Part shown: in pieces, positions 1 to 11,572 of the stretch
Layout of the letters: each line of letters begins with the position of its first letter
Position numbering within the stretch: the stretch's first letter is position 1
Assembly: GCF_014905175.1 (NCBI RefSeq)
Contig: NC_057788.1
Coordinates: forward strand, 15,029,404-15,093,403
DNA length: 64,000 bases
Direction of reading: 5' to 3'
From: Aphidius gifuensis
Lineage: Eukaryota; Arthropoda; Insecta; Hymenoptera; Braconidae
Program-made: the position numbers and the translations under genes
Notes under the pieces: model-generated
The model's input: the letters and a program-made list of their open reading frames with translations, nothing else
Database searches by the model: none
What the model was told of the DNA's origin: nothing

Positions 1-600
1 TAACAAATTATAATTTATTGAATTCATTACTTTTATTGTTTATATTGAGTCATCTGTCATTTGAAACAATCATTACATCGTTTTAAATAAATGACGATTG
101 TTTTTTTACAAACAGCCACCGTTTGAATGAAAACACCACGTGGCATAACTTTAGAAGTTTATTTCTTAAAAAATACCCCCTGCCGTTCGAAACAAGAATG
201 TAGTCTATTATAGGGAGCGTAGTAGTGTTAGTGTCAAGGCGTGGTGGGGATACTTTTTAGAAGTTTTTTTCTTGATGAAAACGATCTATCGTTCGACACA
301 AAACGCCATCTGTATGAAATAAACGAACTTCGATTATTTCAAACTTTTTTCTTTCTCCTTACAAAACAATTATAATTTATAAAAAAAAAAATTATTTCTT
401 CCTTTAAAAATTTTCTTGCCAAGAAGTTTATTTCTATTATCGAGAAATATTCTTCTTTTTTTCATCAAAAAATTTTCTCAGTTTAAGGTTTTTCGTATTC
501 AAATATCTCTACCTCGAATTGATTAATTCGGGATTAGGATAATCTTAACTTATCTTTAATGAGGATATCTTGATCCGATCTGGATCCAGACTTGATCAAG
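1..600. repeat. AT-rich flank with a dispersed repeat fragment
   Basis: No gene is seen. A stretch around 40..160, including the motif CAAACAGCCACCGTTTGAAT at 109, closely resembles 32690..32820, which has CAAACAGCCACTGTTTGAAT, so both are copies of one interspersed repeat. The rest is AT-rich low-complexity sequence with homopolymer runs. Confidence 0.5.
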
Positions 601-626
601 TTGAAAATATAAAAAATTAGCGTGTT

Positions 627-1070
627 GCGAGTACGCGCGGGGGAAGTGAAACTTCTTTCAGAGTAATGTCACGCTGAATATTAATAATAATAATAATAAT
701 ATTAATACTGACAATAATATTCAAATATAAATATTATTAGTTAATAATAATTATTAGTATTTATATTTCGAATATTATTATTATAAATTTTATTATTTAT
801 ATCGTCACATTAATGGAAAAAGGGCGTAAGTGCCATTTATAATAATTTTATTGTTATTATAATAATGATTCTTTAAACCCGCGAGATAACTATTGCTTGA
901 TACGTTCAAATGAATTTTTTTTAAAAATCAATTATTTAAGTATTAAACTCAGTTGAACTGTTTAATAATATTTAAATAAATAAACAAACAAAAAGTCGCA
1001 CACGCATACACACATAGAAGCTGACGCTCACTGACGCTCCAAGTTTATACGCTATATATAGTGCATGTAT
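627..1070. repeat. AT-rich repeat with shared GTACGCGCG motif
   Basis: The motif at 630..662 (GTACGCGCGGGGGAAGTGAA) recurs near 39046 as GTACGCGCGAGGGAAGTGAA, which marks a dispersed family. It is followed by ATT/AAT-rich low-complexity sequence. No coding signal is seen. Confidence 0.4.
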
Positions 1071-1092
1071 AATGCTTGCCGGTATAGCAGAG

Positions 1093-1188
1093 AGTATAGT
1101 AGAAAGTATACGGGAGAGTAAACGCGAGAATAAACGCCAGAGTAAACGCCAGGATAAACGCCAGAATAAACGCCAGAGTATACGCGAG
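1093..1188 (+). repeat. 12-bp tandem repeat, 8 units
   Basis: Eight consecutive 12-bp units of the type AGTAAACGCCAG or AATAAACGCCAG start at 1093, 1105, 1117, 1129, 1141, 1153, 1165 and 1177. The array creates an open frame rich in K, R, Q, S and N (1072..1365), which I read as a by-product of the repeat and not a gene. Confidence 0.85.
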
Positions 1189-1440
1189 CGCGTAACGCTA
1201 GCAGGGCCTCGAATTTTTTTGCTACCCTCGGTAAAGAAGTTTCAATTCAAAAATAAATTATTTTCTTACAATTCGCAGGATCAGGATAGCATGAGAATAA
1301 CCTTATCTCTCATAAGTTATGAGGAATATCTTGATCAAATCCAAATCGATACTCGATCAGAATAAAAATAACATATAGGTATTTATTATCAAAACAAAAC
1401 ATAAATTTACGATTTATGTCCCTGAAAGGCCCAATCTTAC

Positions 1441-2564
1441 ATGAGCTGTTTACTTATTTATCATAACTTTAATAATCAAAAAATATAAAAAAAAATAGCA
1501 AAATTTTGGAGTATAAAGTTGAATAATTTGCTGGATAAAAAAAAAAAAAAAAAAAATTAGGCGCTTTTTATTATAATATTATTAACATGTATCGCAAGCA
1601 TTCCCTGGTGAAAATATTTCACCGAAATTACTCCGAATTTCTCCCAAATTGACCAGTGCGGAGAAATAAGTGGAGAAAGGTATCAAAATTTTTTTCGAAT
1701 TTTCTCCGAATCGACTTGGGTAGAGAAACGTTCGGAAATATTTCTCCGCGATAAAAGTGCGCAGGGAAACGTTCGAAAAAAAATTTAACCGCAGAAAATT
1801 TAATCCAAAGTCAACGATGAGGGGAACTTTTTCCCCTCATTTCCTCGTATTGGTCAATTTAATCAAACGATTACGGGACTTTTTTTAGACCAAGTACCTC
1901 AGGTATATCAACTTTTTTGAAAAAAAGTGTCTTCGAATTTTCATTTTTTTTAAAGAAAATGAACATCATCATGCTTTGCGTTATGTAACAATTAATAATT
2001 AGTCATTTATTTTTGAAAATATTGAAAATTGGAAAAGTTAGAAAAAGTTAAACAAATGGTGGAGAAGTTAGAGGACGGGTAGAGATATTTGTCCGCCATT
2101 TCTCCACCTGTGTAAAAAAATAATTTTACTGCTGAGAATTTTTTTTCCAAAATCAACGACGAGGAGAAATTTTTCTGTCGTTTCTCCGAATTAACTTGGG
2201 TGAAGGAACGTCCGAAAATATTTCTCCGTAAAAAAAACACACGCGGAGACACGTGTGAAAAAGCTAATTTTACAGCGTAGAAATTCTTTCGAAATCAACG
2301 ACGAGAAGAAACTTTTTCCACTCATTCCTCTGCATTGGTCAATTTGAGAAAAACTCGAAGTAACCGCGTAGAAATTCGGAGTAATCGAGGAGAAATTCGG
2401 AAAAATATTTTCACCAGGGTTATCGTGAAAAAGCGCCTTATTTTTATTTTTTTTTTTATTCAGCAAATTATTCAACTTTATACATACTTCAAAATTCTGC
2501 CATTGTTTTTTATATTTTACGTTTTCTGATTATTAAAGTTATGATTAATAAGTAAACAGCTCAT
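1441..2564. mobile_element. Outer foldback element holding a nested element
   Basis: The left arm starts ATGAGCTGTTTACTTATTTA at 1441. The right arm ends with its complement, TAAGTAAACAGCTCAT, at 2564. The arms stay recognisably inverted for about 120 bp (GAATAATTTGCTG at 1521 against CAGCAAATTATTC near 2461). A second element, 1603..2419, is inserted in the centre. No transposase is present, so it is a non-autonomous palindromic element. The superfamily cannot be told from the ends. Confidence 0.7.
1603..2419. mobile_element. CCCTGG-type foldback element (817 bp)
   Basis: The ends are CCCTGGTGAAAATATTTC at 1603 and GAAAAATATTTTCACCAGGG ending at 2419, an imperfect terminal inverted repeat. 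The flanks are TT at 1601..1602 and TT at 2420..2421, consistent with a 2-bp target duplication. The body repeats words such as TTTCTCCGAATT, GGAGAAA and TCAACGACGAGGAGAAA in both orientations. It lies in the centre of the outer palindrome 1441..2564. Open frames inside it follow the repeat and are not taken as genes. Confidence 0.75.
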
Positions 2565-2698
2565 CATGTTTTTTTTCTTTTTTTTGTTGATTTAAATAAT
2601 TAATAATTATTACTGGGATAGAGCTAGAGTCAGAGATATATGTACTGAAATAAAAGACGAAGAATACATATAATTAGATAATTAAGATGCAAGCAATT

Positions 2699-2771
2699 AG
2701 ACGAGATCGAACCTGAGAACAACAGATTAGTATTCTAACCGCATGCTTTAGCCCACTCAGCCACCGAACGA
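2699..2771 (-). other. tRNA-like sequence
   Basis: On the minus strand, box A reads TGGCTGAGTGG and box B reads GGTTCGATCTC (consensus GGTTCGANTCC), at normal tRNA spacing. A clean acceptor stem is not evident, so this is a tRNA-derived relic and not a confident functional tRNA. No palindromic arms are obvious around it, unlike most other tRNA-like copies here. Confidence 0.6.
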
Positions 2772-4387
2772 TCGACAGAATGAAAAGTTTTTGGTCCTCA
2801 TATATAAAAATGATTAGTTTCTTATTTTTCATGCATCTTTATATTCGCCACGACTTGTACACGCAACACGATATTTTTTGCTGTAACCTACGTGCATAAA
2901 GAAAATGTTTCTAAATAGAACTGAGATTATGATTTTCAAATTAAAAAAAAAACTCAATAAAACTCTCCTCAAAGCTTTATAAATGAATTTTCACTCTTTT
3001 TATTTTTATGCACTGAAAAAAAAAGTTCTACCAGATAGAACTTTTCTTCTAGGAAATTTTTAGTTCTGAAAGAAGAAAAAAAGTTCTCGTTATGAATGGA
3101 AAATTTCTTGTTAAAAGACAAAAAAGTTCTTAAAAAATGACCGATTTAAATTTGAAATTAAACTAAATTAGTTTTAAAAGAAGACAAATTATTCTTGTAA
3201 TGACAAAAAAAAATTCTTGAAATAAATGCTAAAAAGGGCTTGAATTGAGACGCATACTTCTTAAAAAAAATCTTTTTGTTCCCACTTCAAAAACAACAGT
3301 TCTAAATTTTAGAACAAGAGTTCTTGGAAAAAATCAAGTTGTGTGTTACGTACCAAGTTGAAAAATTAAAATTTAACTATGAAATAACAAGAAAAAGAAA
3401 GAATATGTAAAATCAAAATTAAATAACCAAATAATCATAGAATAATTAAAATAAATCAACTTGGTATTTCACGTTAAAATTAAAAATCCTCTTATTTTGT
3501 TATTCCCTACAGGGTAACGGGTTAGGAGGGAATGTGTATGATTGTAGATGTACCTTGATGTAAGAATAATCCGAAACAATTGTTGAGAGCGTGTCAATCT
3601 GGATGGTCGCCTGTTGATGTTTGTAGTCTCGAATAATCCAAACGGTAAAATAAACTCGAAGCACAGAAAACAACACCCCGGAGAAAGGTCACAGTCAATA
3701 TGCTTTTAATATTAGGAACAGTCAATTTATAAACGGAAAAATAACAATTGAAACACAAAGATTATTTAATTTAAATTCACTTTTAAAATTTTATTTATTA
3801 GAAAATTAAAAGTTCAATTGATTGTAATATTTAAGTAATAAAATATAAAATTTAGAATTAATTTAGATATTGTCCAAACAAAAGTTGTCGCAAGAGTGAC
3901 GCTCCTTAATATTAAAAATAAAATTATTCCCATAAAAATTTAATTATTAGGTAGGGATGAAAAGTGGTGCCATTTCTTGAACCAATCAGATACAATGGTT
4001 CCCATAGTAGTCAGCATATTCAATTTGTTTAAACAATTTAATAAATAATAATTTAGCAACTTCAACGGATGTGGCGTCTCGCGTTGCAGAGGTGACTTTG
4101 TAAACTGCTTACCAAAATTTATATAAAAAAAGAAAAAATAAATTGTTTTGTAAAAATGCAAAATTTGAATTTAATTCCGTGTGAAAAATAAAAAAATAAA
4201 AAAAGAAAAATTTTATTGCTTGCTCGGCATCCGTTGAATTTATTAAATGATTATTTATTATCGATTATTAACTATAAATATACCAAGACGTAACATGTGT
4301 CTTGAATTGAGAACGAAAAGATTTCTATTAAGTCAAAATTAAATTCAATTCAAGTAATATATAAGTACTGATTTAAATAAAAAAAAA

Positions 4388-4639
4388 AATTATTTGACTA
4401 ACATTACTTTTGTTAATTAACAGAAGTACAGTGCAACTGTACATTGTGAACAATGTTCCTAAACTAATAACCTATGAGGGGATTCAAACCCTCGACCAAC
4501 GCAAACCACGATATCTTAAACCTAACGACTTTCCCACTGAACCACGAGCGCATGTACGTGACGGTACGAAAATTTCTGTTCTCATAATATCTGCACTGTA
4601 CTTCTGTTAATTAACAGAAGTAATGTTAATCAAATAATT
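4388..4639. repeat. Nested perfect hairpin with tRNA-like core
   Basis: The arms 4388..4435 and 4592..4639 are near-perfect inverted copies of about 46 bp, each containing GTTAATTAACAGAAGTACAG or its complement. The 156-bp centre contains a tRNA-like sequence. The hairpin lies between the arms of the larger element 3011..5081. Confidence 0.75.
4473..4551 (-). other. tRNA-like sequence in a hairpin loop
   Basis: On the minus strand, box A is TGGTTCAGTGG and box B is GGTTTGAATCC, one mismatch from consensus. Spacing fits a tRNA or tRNA-derived head. The stems are imperfect, so function as a true tRNA is doubtful. The sequence sits in the loop of the 4388..4639 inverted repeat. Confidence 0.6.
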
Positions 4640-5081
4640 TTTTTTTCTATTGAAATCAGTAGTAATTTACTTCTTGAAATGAATCTAACTTTGACTTGAT
4701 AGAAATCTTTTTGTTCTCAATTCAAGACACAACTTGATTATTTCCAAGAACTCTTGTTCTAAAATTTAGAACTGTTGTTTTTGAAGTGAGAACAAAAAGA
4801 TTTTTTTCAAGTAGTATGCGTCTATGTTCAAGGCCATTTTAGCATTTATTTCAAGATTTTTTTTTTGTCATTACAAGAATAATTTGTTTTCTTTTAAAAC
4901 TAATTTAGTTCCATTTCAAATCCAAATCTTTGTTTTTTTTTGAAATTTTCGTTCTTTTAACAAGAAGTTTTCCATTCATAACGAGAACTTTTTTCTTCTT
5001 TCAGAACTAAAAATTTCTTAGAACGAAAATTCTATTTCCAAGAAGTTTTGTTATCAAATATAGAATTTTTTTTTTACAGTG

Positions 5082-6742
5082 TGCAAGTACATATTTGCCA
5101 CATATAAAAAAAAATAAAACTATAAAATCATGAAAACAAAAAAAATTTGTTGATTTCATCACGACAACGACAAAAAATAAGTAAGCAAGAAAGAAAATTT
5201 ATTTATTACATCGACAACGGTATAAAAAAAAATACAACTAATATGAGAGTGACTGAAAACAAGAAAATTTTATTGTTTATTTATTGACAACCAATTGAAT
5301 GCCCGGAGGAAAGACAATTTCCTTTTTTATAAGGAAAAGGAAATAAGTATTATTTTTATGAATTATGTGTGAGACTGGGATAGAAAAATATTTATTGTTT
5401 ATTTAAATTATAAAGAATGATAAGAAAAAAAATATAAAAAAATTTTTAGTAACGAATTCGTTCTATTGAAAGTTGAAAATTTTCAAAACTCCGGCGAAAG
5501 CCCGTGTGGTTTATCTCGATTATTCCAAATTCATTACAAATTAATTTTTTTTACAACTTTAAGATATATGATTAAATTTTTTTTTTTTTTTGCCCTGACG
5601 TGCGCTGTCAAATTATGTACACAAATCAAAATACATATAAAACAAATTTGAGGTTATACTTCATGTAGGTATTGATATTAATGATTCTATTAGATTTGTT
5701 TAAGAAATCAATCAATACAAGTATTAAAAAATAAATCGTTTAATTTACTTCTTTTTTAACTAAACAAATTTTTTTTTTCAAATCATTTTGTTTAATACTT
5801 TTATTTATAAAAATTTTTCCGTGGCAATTTTTTTTTTTTTTTAATAACGTGATAATTTAAATAACTATTTTATCGATCAAGCAAATTATAATCACAGCAA
5901 AAACTTTACGCATGCGCGCATCCCTTTTTTGTCAAAAAACAGTGTTAAAATTTGAATTGTTAGTTGTTTATACCTTCAATAACTTTTGAACAAATAAACA
6001 TAAAAAAATTTTGTAAAGCCCAAAAAATTCCTGATTAAATTTCTGAGAGCCACACTCTCTTCTAAAAAATCGTTAAAAGCAATCCTTCATGGCTATTTTT
6101 TTATTAGAACATACTAGACACTACTTATTATTATAAGCAATTGTTGATAACTAATTAACGCGAGTTCGGAGCGTTTTTTATCAAGACAGTGTGGCTCTCG
6201 GTATTTAAAAGGTCAACAATTTGAGACCAAATGGAAGTATATAAGTAAATTTTATAAAAAGTTAGTCGAGGTATAAAAAACGCAAATTTTGTTTTTTAAG
6301 TTAATTAACAAATTTCTAACAATAGCAAAAAAAAAACTACCTCTTAATTATATAGATTTTGCAATTTTAAATGTCTAGGCAAAAAATCGCATCCACGATT
6401 TGTTTTTAGTTTTCTTAATATTTTGATTTTAAAATTTTTGCAAAAACATTTTTTGTTGATAACTAATTTATTAACAATCAGAATATTTTTTTTTCTATTC
6501 TAGGTTGTAGTATTTCTCTTAGGCTTCAATTTGGTTCTAATACGAACATCATATCTATATTATTTCAGAAGATATGAACATTTTTCTAAATTCATATAGT
6601 GAAAACAATACTAGTAGGCTTCCGCCTACGTAATAAAGCTTATTCATATGCTTATTATAAATTATATTATATTCATTTATATTATTTAAAATCATAAAAA
6701 ACTTCATGAAAAAAATAAGTAATAATAACATTTGGGAGAATA
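5082..6742. other. AT-rich region without a recognisable gene
   Basis: This is low-complexity A- and T-rich DNA. One short inverted pair is visible: CTGAGAGCCACACT at 6043 and AGTGTGGCTCTCGG at 6188, perhaps the ends of a small degraded element. Small open frames (for example 5466..5651) look accidental. Nothing else could be supported. Confidence 0.5.
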
Positions 6743-6865
6743 GTTGGGTACCGAATCAGGGTAAAGATCGGTACCCAATGAAAGGCATGCGTTACACTTA
6801 TGAGTTGGGTCACCATTGGGCAGAGTTGTTGGTACCCAATATCAATTAGGAAGAAACCCAATTGG
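6743..6865. repeat. Cluster of TTGGGTACC words in both orientations
   Basis: TTGGGTACCG (6744), GGTACCCAAT (6770), TTGGGTCACC and CATTGGGC (6805-6820), GGTACCCAAT (6831) and ACCCAATTGG (6857) make a short array of alternating inverted words. It resembles the organisation of the larger word-repeat elements but has no clear ends. Confidence 0.45.
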
Positions 6866-8416
6866 TCCTCGATAAGGCTTATTGCGTTTATTTATTCATA
6901 ACATCCTTTTTTTTTCCTAATATTTACTGTTAAAAATTTTCAAGTTGACAGGTTCTCTGAAGCTGTGGCATCATAGTACTTTGATGTAAATTTCTCTCCA
7001 TGTAGAAAATCATTTCCACTACTGTACTGTAATATTTCAAGCAACATTACTTGAATATTATAGGACAGTACACGCTTGAAAGTTACAGTGCCAAAACTTG
7101 AAATATTATGTTCGATAGTGGAATGTTAGTGCAGAACGTACAAAAATGTGCATGAATTTCGTGTTCTTTTCGTGAATTTTAGTTTACAGCGCAAAAAATA
7201 GCATTCTACATAAAAACATGAAATGTAATGCATGACGTACTTGAAACTTGTTTATTTTTAACAGTGCAGGTATTGAGAGAGAAAAACAATCGTAACTTAA
7301 TTGATATAATCTTTATTATGAATAAGACTTATTTTCTAGTTGTATGAATTCTCTAAAATTAAAGGGGGGTTAGAGCCTCGTGTTTTGGAAAGAATAGTTC
7401 TCATATGTACTAAGTATGAACTGATGAAAAAGATGCATGAGTCAATTGACACGCGTTGGCCAATTGATTTCATGTGTCACGTGTCGTTTATATAACAAAC
7501 CAACCACTTTACCAATGCTACAATGACACACGGCGTCCGAATTCTCAAATAGGTCAATAAAACACCCACAATGATTATGTTCTAAAAAAAAAAATGAATA
7601 TAAGGAATGTTTTTTTTTTTTATTATATACAGTTTCTTTTGTAGATTTTTATAATACGAAAAACTTGAGAATATCTTTTACGCGAGGAAGTTATAAAAAT
7701 AAAATATAGACTATGTGTATAAGAAGAAAATTACATTAATCAATTTGTATATGAAAATATATACAGATGTGAATGGATTAATGTTGATAATATTGGTATG
7801 GTTCCTCATCCCCTTTACGCGTCGTTGGCTGCACGCAGATCAAAGCTATTCTGTAATAATTCAGTGGGCTGGTGAGCTGGTTTTGCGAAAGTTTGAACGA
7901 ACATTAGAGCAAAAAGTATAGAGGAATAAAGAATGAAACTGTTGAAGAATTATATATGTGTATACATATGTATATTTTTATGTATATAAATATATTTGCT
8001 TTCCCCATGACAGTGGTAGTACCATATTGGTGAGGCGTGGTCAAAATCTGTCGCACTCGCCACCGTGCTACAACGCACTTGCATGTCTAGCTTTGATCAA
8101 ATACGCATTCAGCTGCGTATAATTACCAAACAATACATCTTACAATTCACTATCTTCATTTGTATCACTGAATTTCCCTTTTTTTCAAAGTGCTTCATAT
8201 AGAAACTCATAATCTTGAATTTATATTTTTTTCATTGCTGTCGACGTTTTGTTGGGAAACTTTGAAATGAGATATATACGATTCTTACTGTTTAGCTTTT
8301 AATCGATTGCTTTGTGTTTAAAAAAAAAATTTTACCATTTTATCCAGGTAACTTTTTGTTTTAAACGACCCATTTTTGTACTGTCAATTGATGGTTCTGA
8401 TCCATGGTTGAGCCTT
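6866..8416. other. AT-rich region, no gene identified
   Basis: No convincing coding exon is seen. An open frame at 7715..7921 has no recognisable domain and is probably chance. The sequence 8020..8100 is more GC-rich (GGTGAGGCGTGGTC and CACCGTGCTACAACGCAC) but unassigned. Confidence 0.4.
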
Positions 8417-8787
8417 CCCAGGTAGGAGTAAACGATTGTGCCAGGCCTGGCACAAGCTTGTGCACAAGGCTCACATGCTTGTGTCTAGCTTGTGCTACAA
8501 GCTTGTGCCAAGGTTGTTAAGTGATTGGAAATGTGCCTATGTTACAAGCTTGATGACAAGCCTCGTGCCAAGGCTCGTGTCCCAGCCTCGTGTCAAGACT
8601 CGTATTCCAGCCTTGTGCCAAGGCTTGTGCCTCGGGCTTGACTCAAGCTTCCAAAAACAATTTTAAAAAAAATATAAATAAATTATTATGGTTAATCTAT
8701 TATTATTGTTAATTTAATAATTTCGACATTGTTATTTTTTAATTCAGACAATTCTATTAAACGATAATAATTAAACGAAAATCTAGG

Positions 8788-8857
8788 GACGCGACGCGGG
8801 ATCGATCCGGGGCCTCTCACGTGGAAGTCCAATGCACTATCATGTCGACCATCGGGG
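8788..8857 (-). other. tRNA-like sequence inside a CCCAGG element
   Basis: On the minus strand, TGGTCGACATG resembles box A and GGATCGATCCC resembles box B. The middle (ATAGTGCATTGGACTTCCACGT) looks like an anticodon-arm region. It is degenerate, and lies inside the element 8417..9846. The copy at 37701..37771 shares the TGGTCGACAGGATAGTG start. Confidence 0.5.
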
Positions 8858-9136
8858 TATTGATAAAAGTGGTCGTCAAAATTTTTTATATAAATAAATT
8901 CTATTGAGACTAAACACACAGTCCTCGCGAATGCCTCACACAATAGTCAAAGCCTGATAATTTTTATTTGAAATTTATATTAAATTTATATATCTAATTA
9001 CTAGAATTTTTTTTTTTGAGTTAAATATATGCATAAGTCAAGTCTCGTGTCGGGCTTGGTGAAACAATGGGCACCAGCTTGAAACAAGGCTGTGATACGA
9101 GGCTCGTGTGAGGGCGGGAAAAATCAAGGGGACAGT

Positions 9137-9740
9137 CTTGTGTCGAGCCTGGATTAACAAGGCTTGTCTAGTGACTGGAAAAACAAGCTTGACACAACCT
9201 TGAAATTTTTAATCTTGTGTGAGACTTGGAATTAACGATTGACACAGGCTTGGTACAAGCCTGAACTAACAAGTCTTGCGCAATGACTGTAAATACAGGC
9301 TTGACATGAGCTTGGAATTTTTAACCTTGTGTGAGACTTGGAATTAACGATTGACACAGGCTTGTTACAAGCCTGGACTAACAAGTCTTGTGCAATGACT
9401 GTAAATACAGGCTTGACACAATCTTGGACTTTTTAACCTTGTGTAAGGCTTGGAATTACCGATTGACACAGGCTTGGTACAAGCCTGGACTAGCAAGTCT
9501 TGTGCAATGACTGTAAATACAGGCTTGATACGAGCTTGGAATTTTTAACCTTGTGTAAAGCTTGGAATTAACGATTGTCACAGGCTTGGTACAAGCCTGG
9601 AATAACAAGTCTTGTGCAATGACTGTAAATACAAGCTTGACACGAGCTTGGAATTTTTAACCTTGTGTGAGGCTCGGAATTAACGATTGTCACAGGCTTG
9701 GTACAAGCCTAGATTAACAAGTCTTGTGCAATGACTGGAG
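9137..9740 (+). repeat. 112-bp tandem repeat, about 5 copies
   Basis: The motif GACACAGGCTTGGTACAAGC or close variants starts at 9241, 9353, 9465, 9577 and 9689, an exact 112-bp spacing, with a partial unit before it. Each unit carries GCAATGACTGTAAATACAGG and TTTTTAACCTTGTGTGAG. The array lies inside the element 8417..9846. Confidence 0.9.
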
Positions 9741-9912
9741 AAATTCTCTGTGCCAAGCTAGGCACATTCTAGTCCACCAAGGCTAGGAAACACAAGCTTG
9801 TAACAAGCCTGGCACGGCCGTTCACCCTTGTGGGATCCTACCTGGGTTGGCTGACTCTTAGATGGCCAATGATTGCCAACCATGCATCGGCCGAGCCTTG
9901 GCTGATTCTTAA

Positions 9913-10250
9913 GGAGGTTATGCAGAAATTACTCTTTTTTTTTAAAATATAATGAGAATGTTCTGAAATTTTGTACCCAAGTAGATCTTTTTATTCTGAA
10001 TACAACGGTATAATTATTTTCTTATGTTGATCGGTCAATTAATGAGAAATTAATTATAAACTTTACAAAAATTAGATGTGGCAACGAATGGCATGTTCAA
10101 ACACACACACACATACCCGCAATCCCATATATTGTATACGGGGCGCAGGCGCTTTTCACTTTATTTTTTTACAGTGTAGCCCGATTTCAGTTTTGTCTGT
10201 GACGTCAGAAGCGCCCCGCAACACCTGCAATGAGTTTGTGCATAACCTTC
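9913..10250. mobile_element. TTAA-flanked MITE (338 bp)
   Basis: The element runs GGAGGTTATGCA ... TGCATAACCTTC and is flanked by TTAA at 9909..9912 and TTAA at 10251..10254. Removing it restores the host words GATTCTTAATTGGCC. A second copy is at 32832..33338. TTAA targets with short inverted ends fit non-autonomous piggyBac- or Kolobok-like transposons. The family is inferred, as no transposase is present. Confidence 0.8.
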
Positions 10251-10572
10251 TTAATTGGCCGATGATTGGCAACAATGCATGGGCCAAGTCTGGCTGTCTC
10301 TTTAAAGGCCATTGCTTGGTTGCCAATCATTGGCCAATCCCTGGCTGATATATTAATGGCCATCGCTTGGTTGCCGATCATCGGCCAAGTCTTGGTGGAC
10401 TTTCAATGACCGTTGCTTGGTTGCCAGACATTATAGCCAAGCCTTCGAATTCTTAAATGGCCAACGCACGGTTCCCATCACTGGCCAAGCTTCAGCTGAC
10501 TCTCGGACGGCCGAGAATTAGTCTTTTGTTGATTTCATTCAAATCAGAAACTTATTCGTAAGTTTCGTTATA

Positions 10573-10640
10573 GCCGCCGTGGCCGAGTGGTAATGCTTCA
10601 GGATCTCTGCACCCAGAAGACCCGAGTTCAAGTCCAGGTA
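10573..10640 (+). other. tRNA-like sequence (Leu/Ser-type box A)
   Basis: The sequence begins GCCGCCGTGGCCGAGTGGTA, where TGGCCGAGTGG is a perfect box A, and ends with AGTTCAAGTCC, a box B with two mismatches. There is no long variable arm, and I cannot make a full cloverleaf. It lies inside the TTGGCC-word element. Confidence 0.6.
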
Positions 10641-10699
10641 GAATAAAAATTATCAGTATTGTTCAATCATAATATCTTCAAACAATCATTAATAAAAAC

Positions 10700-10877
10700 T
10701 CAAAAAATATGCTCCATTATGTTTGGGCCAAGCATTGGATGTTTTTTGCAAACATTTTATTATTTGCAAAAAGTGAACTATAATTTGATTTAACTGATAA
10801 ATTATTTGATTCATATGACAAATGATAAACAAAAATTGAATTAAAAAAATTGATTCTTCGTACAAAAATAAAAGTTT
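10700..10877 (+). repeat. 178-bp direct repeat, copy 1
   Basis: The sequence from TCAAAAAATATGCTCC to AAAATAAAAGTTT is repeated almost identically at 11215..11392. The high identity suggests a recent local duplication, or a duplication flanking an insertion. It contains the word GGGCCAAGCATTGG. Confidence 0.85.
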
Positions 10878-11214
10878 AATAAAAGCCGATTGTTGAATAA
10901 TAAATAAATATATATATTTTTTTTTTCAATCGAATTAAATAATTGGCCATACTTGGTTTACTCTTGGGGGACTAATGGGCCATTCATGGCCACCGACATT
11001 GAATTATCGTAACGCTCCAGGCTTGGCGCATTAATGGCCCATTAATGTTTGCCGATTATTGGCCGTGTTGTGTTCTCCTACATGGGGATTCATTGAATGT
11101 AACAGGAATTAAACTTCTAAACCTGAACAACTCTGCACCTCGACTCCTATGCTATTATAACAAACGAATAATTTCTTGTTTAGACCGACAGGCGGAATAG
11201 TTCAAGATAAAAAA

Positions 11215-11392
11215 TCAAAAAATATGCTCCATTATGTTTGGGCCAAGCATTGGATGTTTTTTGCAAACATTTTATTATTTGCAAAAAGTGAACTATAATT
11301 TGATTTAACTGATAAATTATTTGATTCATATGACAAATGATAAACAAGAATTGAATTAAAAAAATTGATTCTTCGTACAAAAATAAAAGTTT
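11215..11392 (+). repeat. 178-bp direct repeat, copy 2
   Basis: This is the near-identical partner of 10700..10877, about 515 bp downstream. The DNA between the copies contains the right end of the TTGGCC-word element (CCTACATGGGG at 11085). Confidence 0.85.
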
Positions 11393-11572
11393 TGCAGGAA
11401 TCAAGTTTCTGTGAAAAACAAATCTTATTTTAACATTAATGAATAATATAAATAAATATGATATAATTTATAATAATAATATTTTATGTAAATAAATTTT
11501 ATTTGATATAAAACACGGCCTTTACTTTGTCAAAATACCCGAGAAAACAACATGGCCAAGCATTGGGCCAAG

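Larger units (their letters stand above)
3011..5081. mobile_element. Large CACTG/CAGTG foldback element with long TIRs
   Basis: The left end is CACTGAAAAAAAAAGTTCTA at 3011 and the right end is TTTTACAGTG at 5081. The inverted arms are about 330 bp (3011..3335 and about 4737..5081) and share blocks such as AGTTCTCGTTATGAATGGAA. The body reuses the words TTCTAAAATTTAGAAC and TTCTTG. The flanking dinucleotides are TG and TG, not TA, so either the target is a 2-bp duplication or a TA has mutated. A hairpin with a tRNA-like core lies inside. It has no coding capacity. Confidence 0.7.
8417..9846. mobile_element. CCCAGG-type element with CTTGTGCC words (1430 bp)
   Basis: The ends are CCCAGGTAGGA (8417) and TCCTACCTGGG (to 9846), a perfect 11-bp inverted repeat. 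The flanks are TT at 8415..8416 and TT at 9847..9848. The surrounding host repeat reads GAGCCTTGGCTGA across the join, and the same motif occurs uninterrupted at 9891, which supports a 2-bp target duplication. The interior is built of CTTGTGCC/GGCACAAG words, a tRNA-like sequence (8788..8857) and a 112-bp tandem array. Open frame 8436..8666 only reads through the words. Confidence 0.8.
9847..11085. mobile_element. TTGGCC-word element with tRNA-like core
   Basis: Host sequence around the insertions at 8417 and 9913 is made of words such as TTGGCCAATGATTGCCAACC and GGCCAAGCCTTGGCTGA in both orientations. It resumes at 10251 and runs to an end-like CCTACATGGGG at 11085. A tRNA-like sequence lies at 10573..10640. 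The left boundary is unclear and probably lies before 8417. Related copies are at 11539..13090, 16524..17750 and 19225..19401. Confidence 0.55.

Noticed and set aside
1072..1365. 97-codon open frame rich in K, R, Q, S and N
   Set aside because: It is generated by the 12-bp tandem repeat at 1093..1188. There is no domain or splice context.
9137..9740. CRISPR-like array
   Set aside because: The units are contiguous 112-bp tandem repeats without distinct spacers, in a eukaryotic transposable element.
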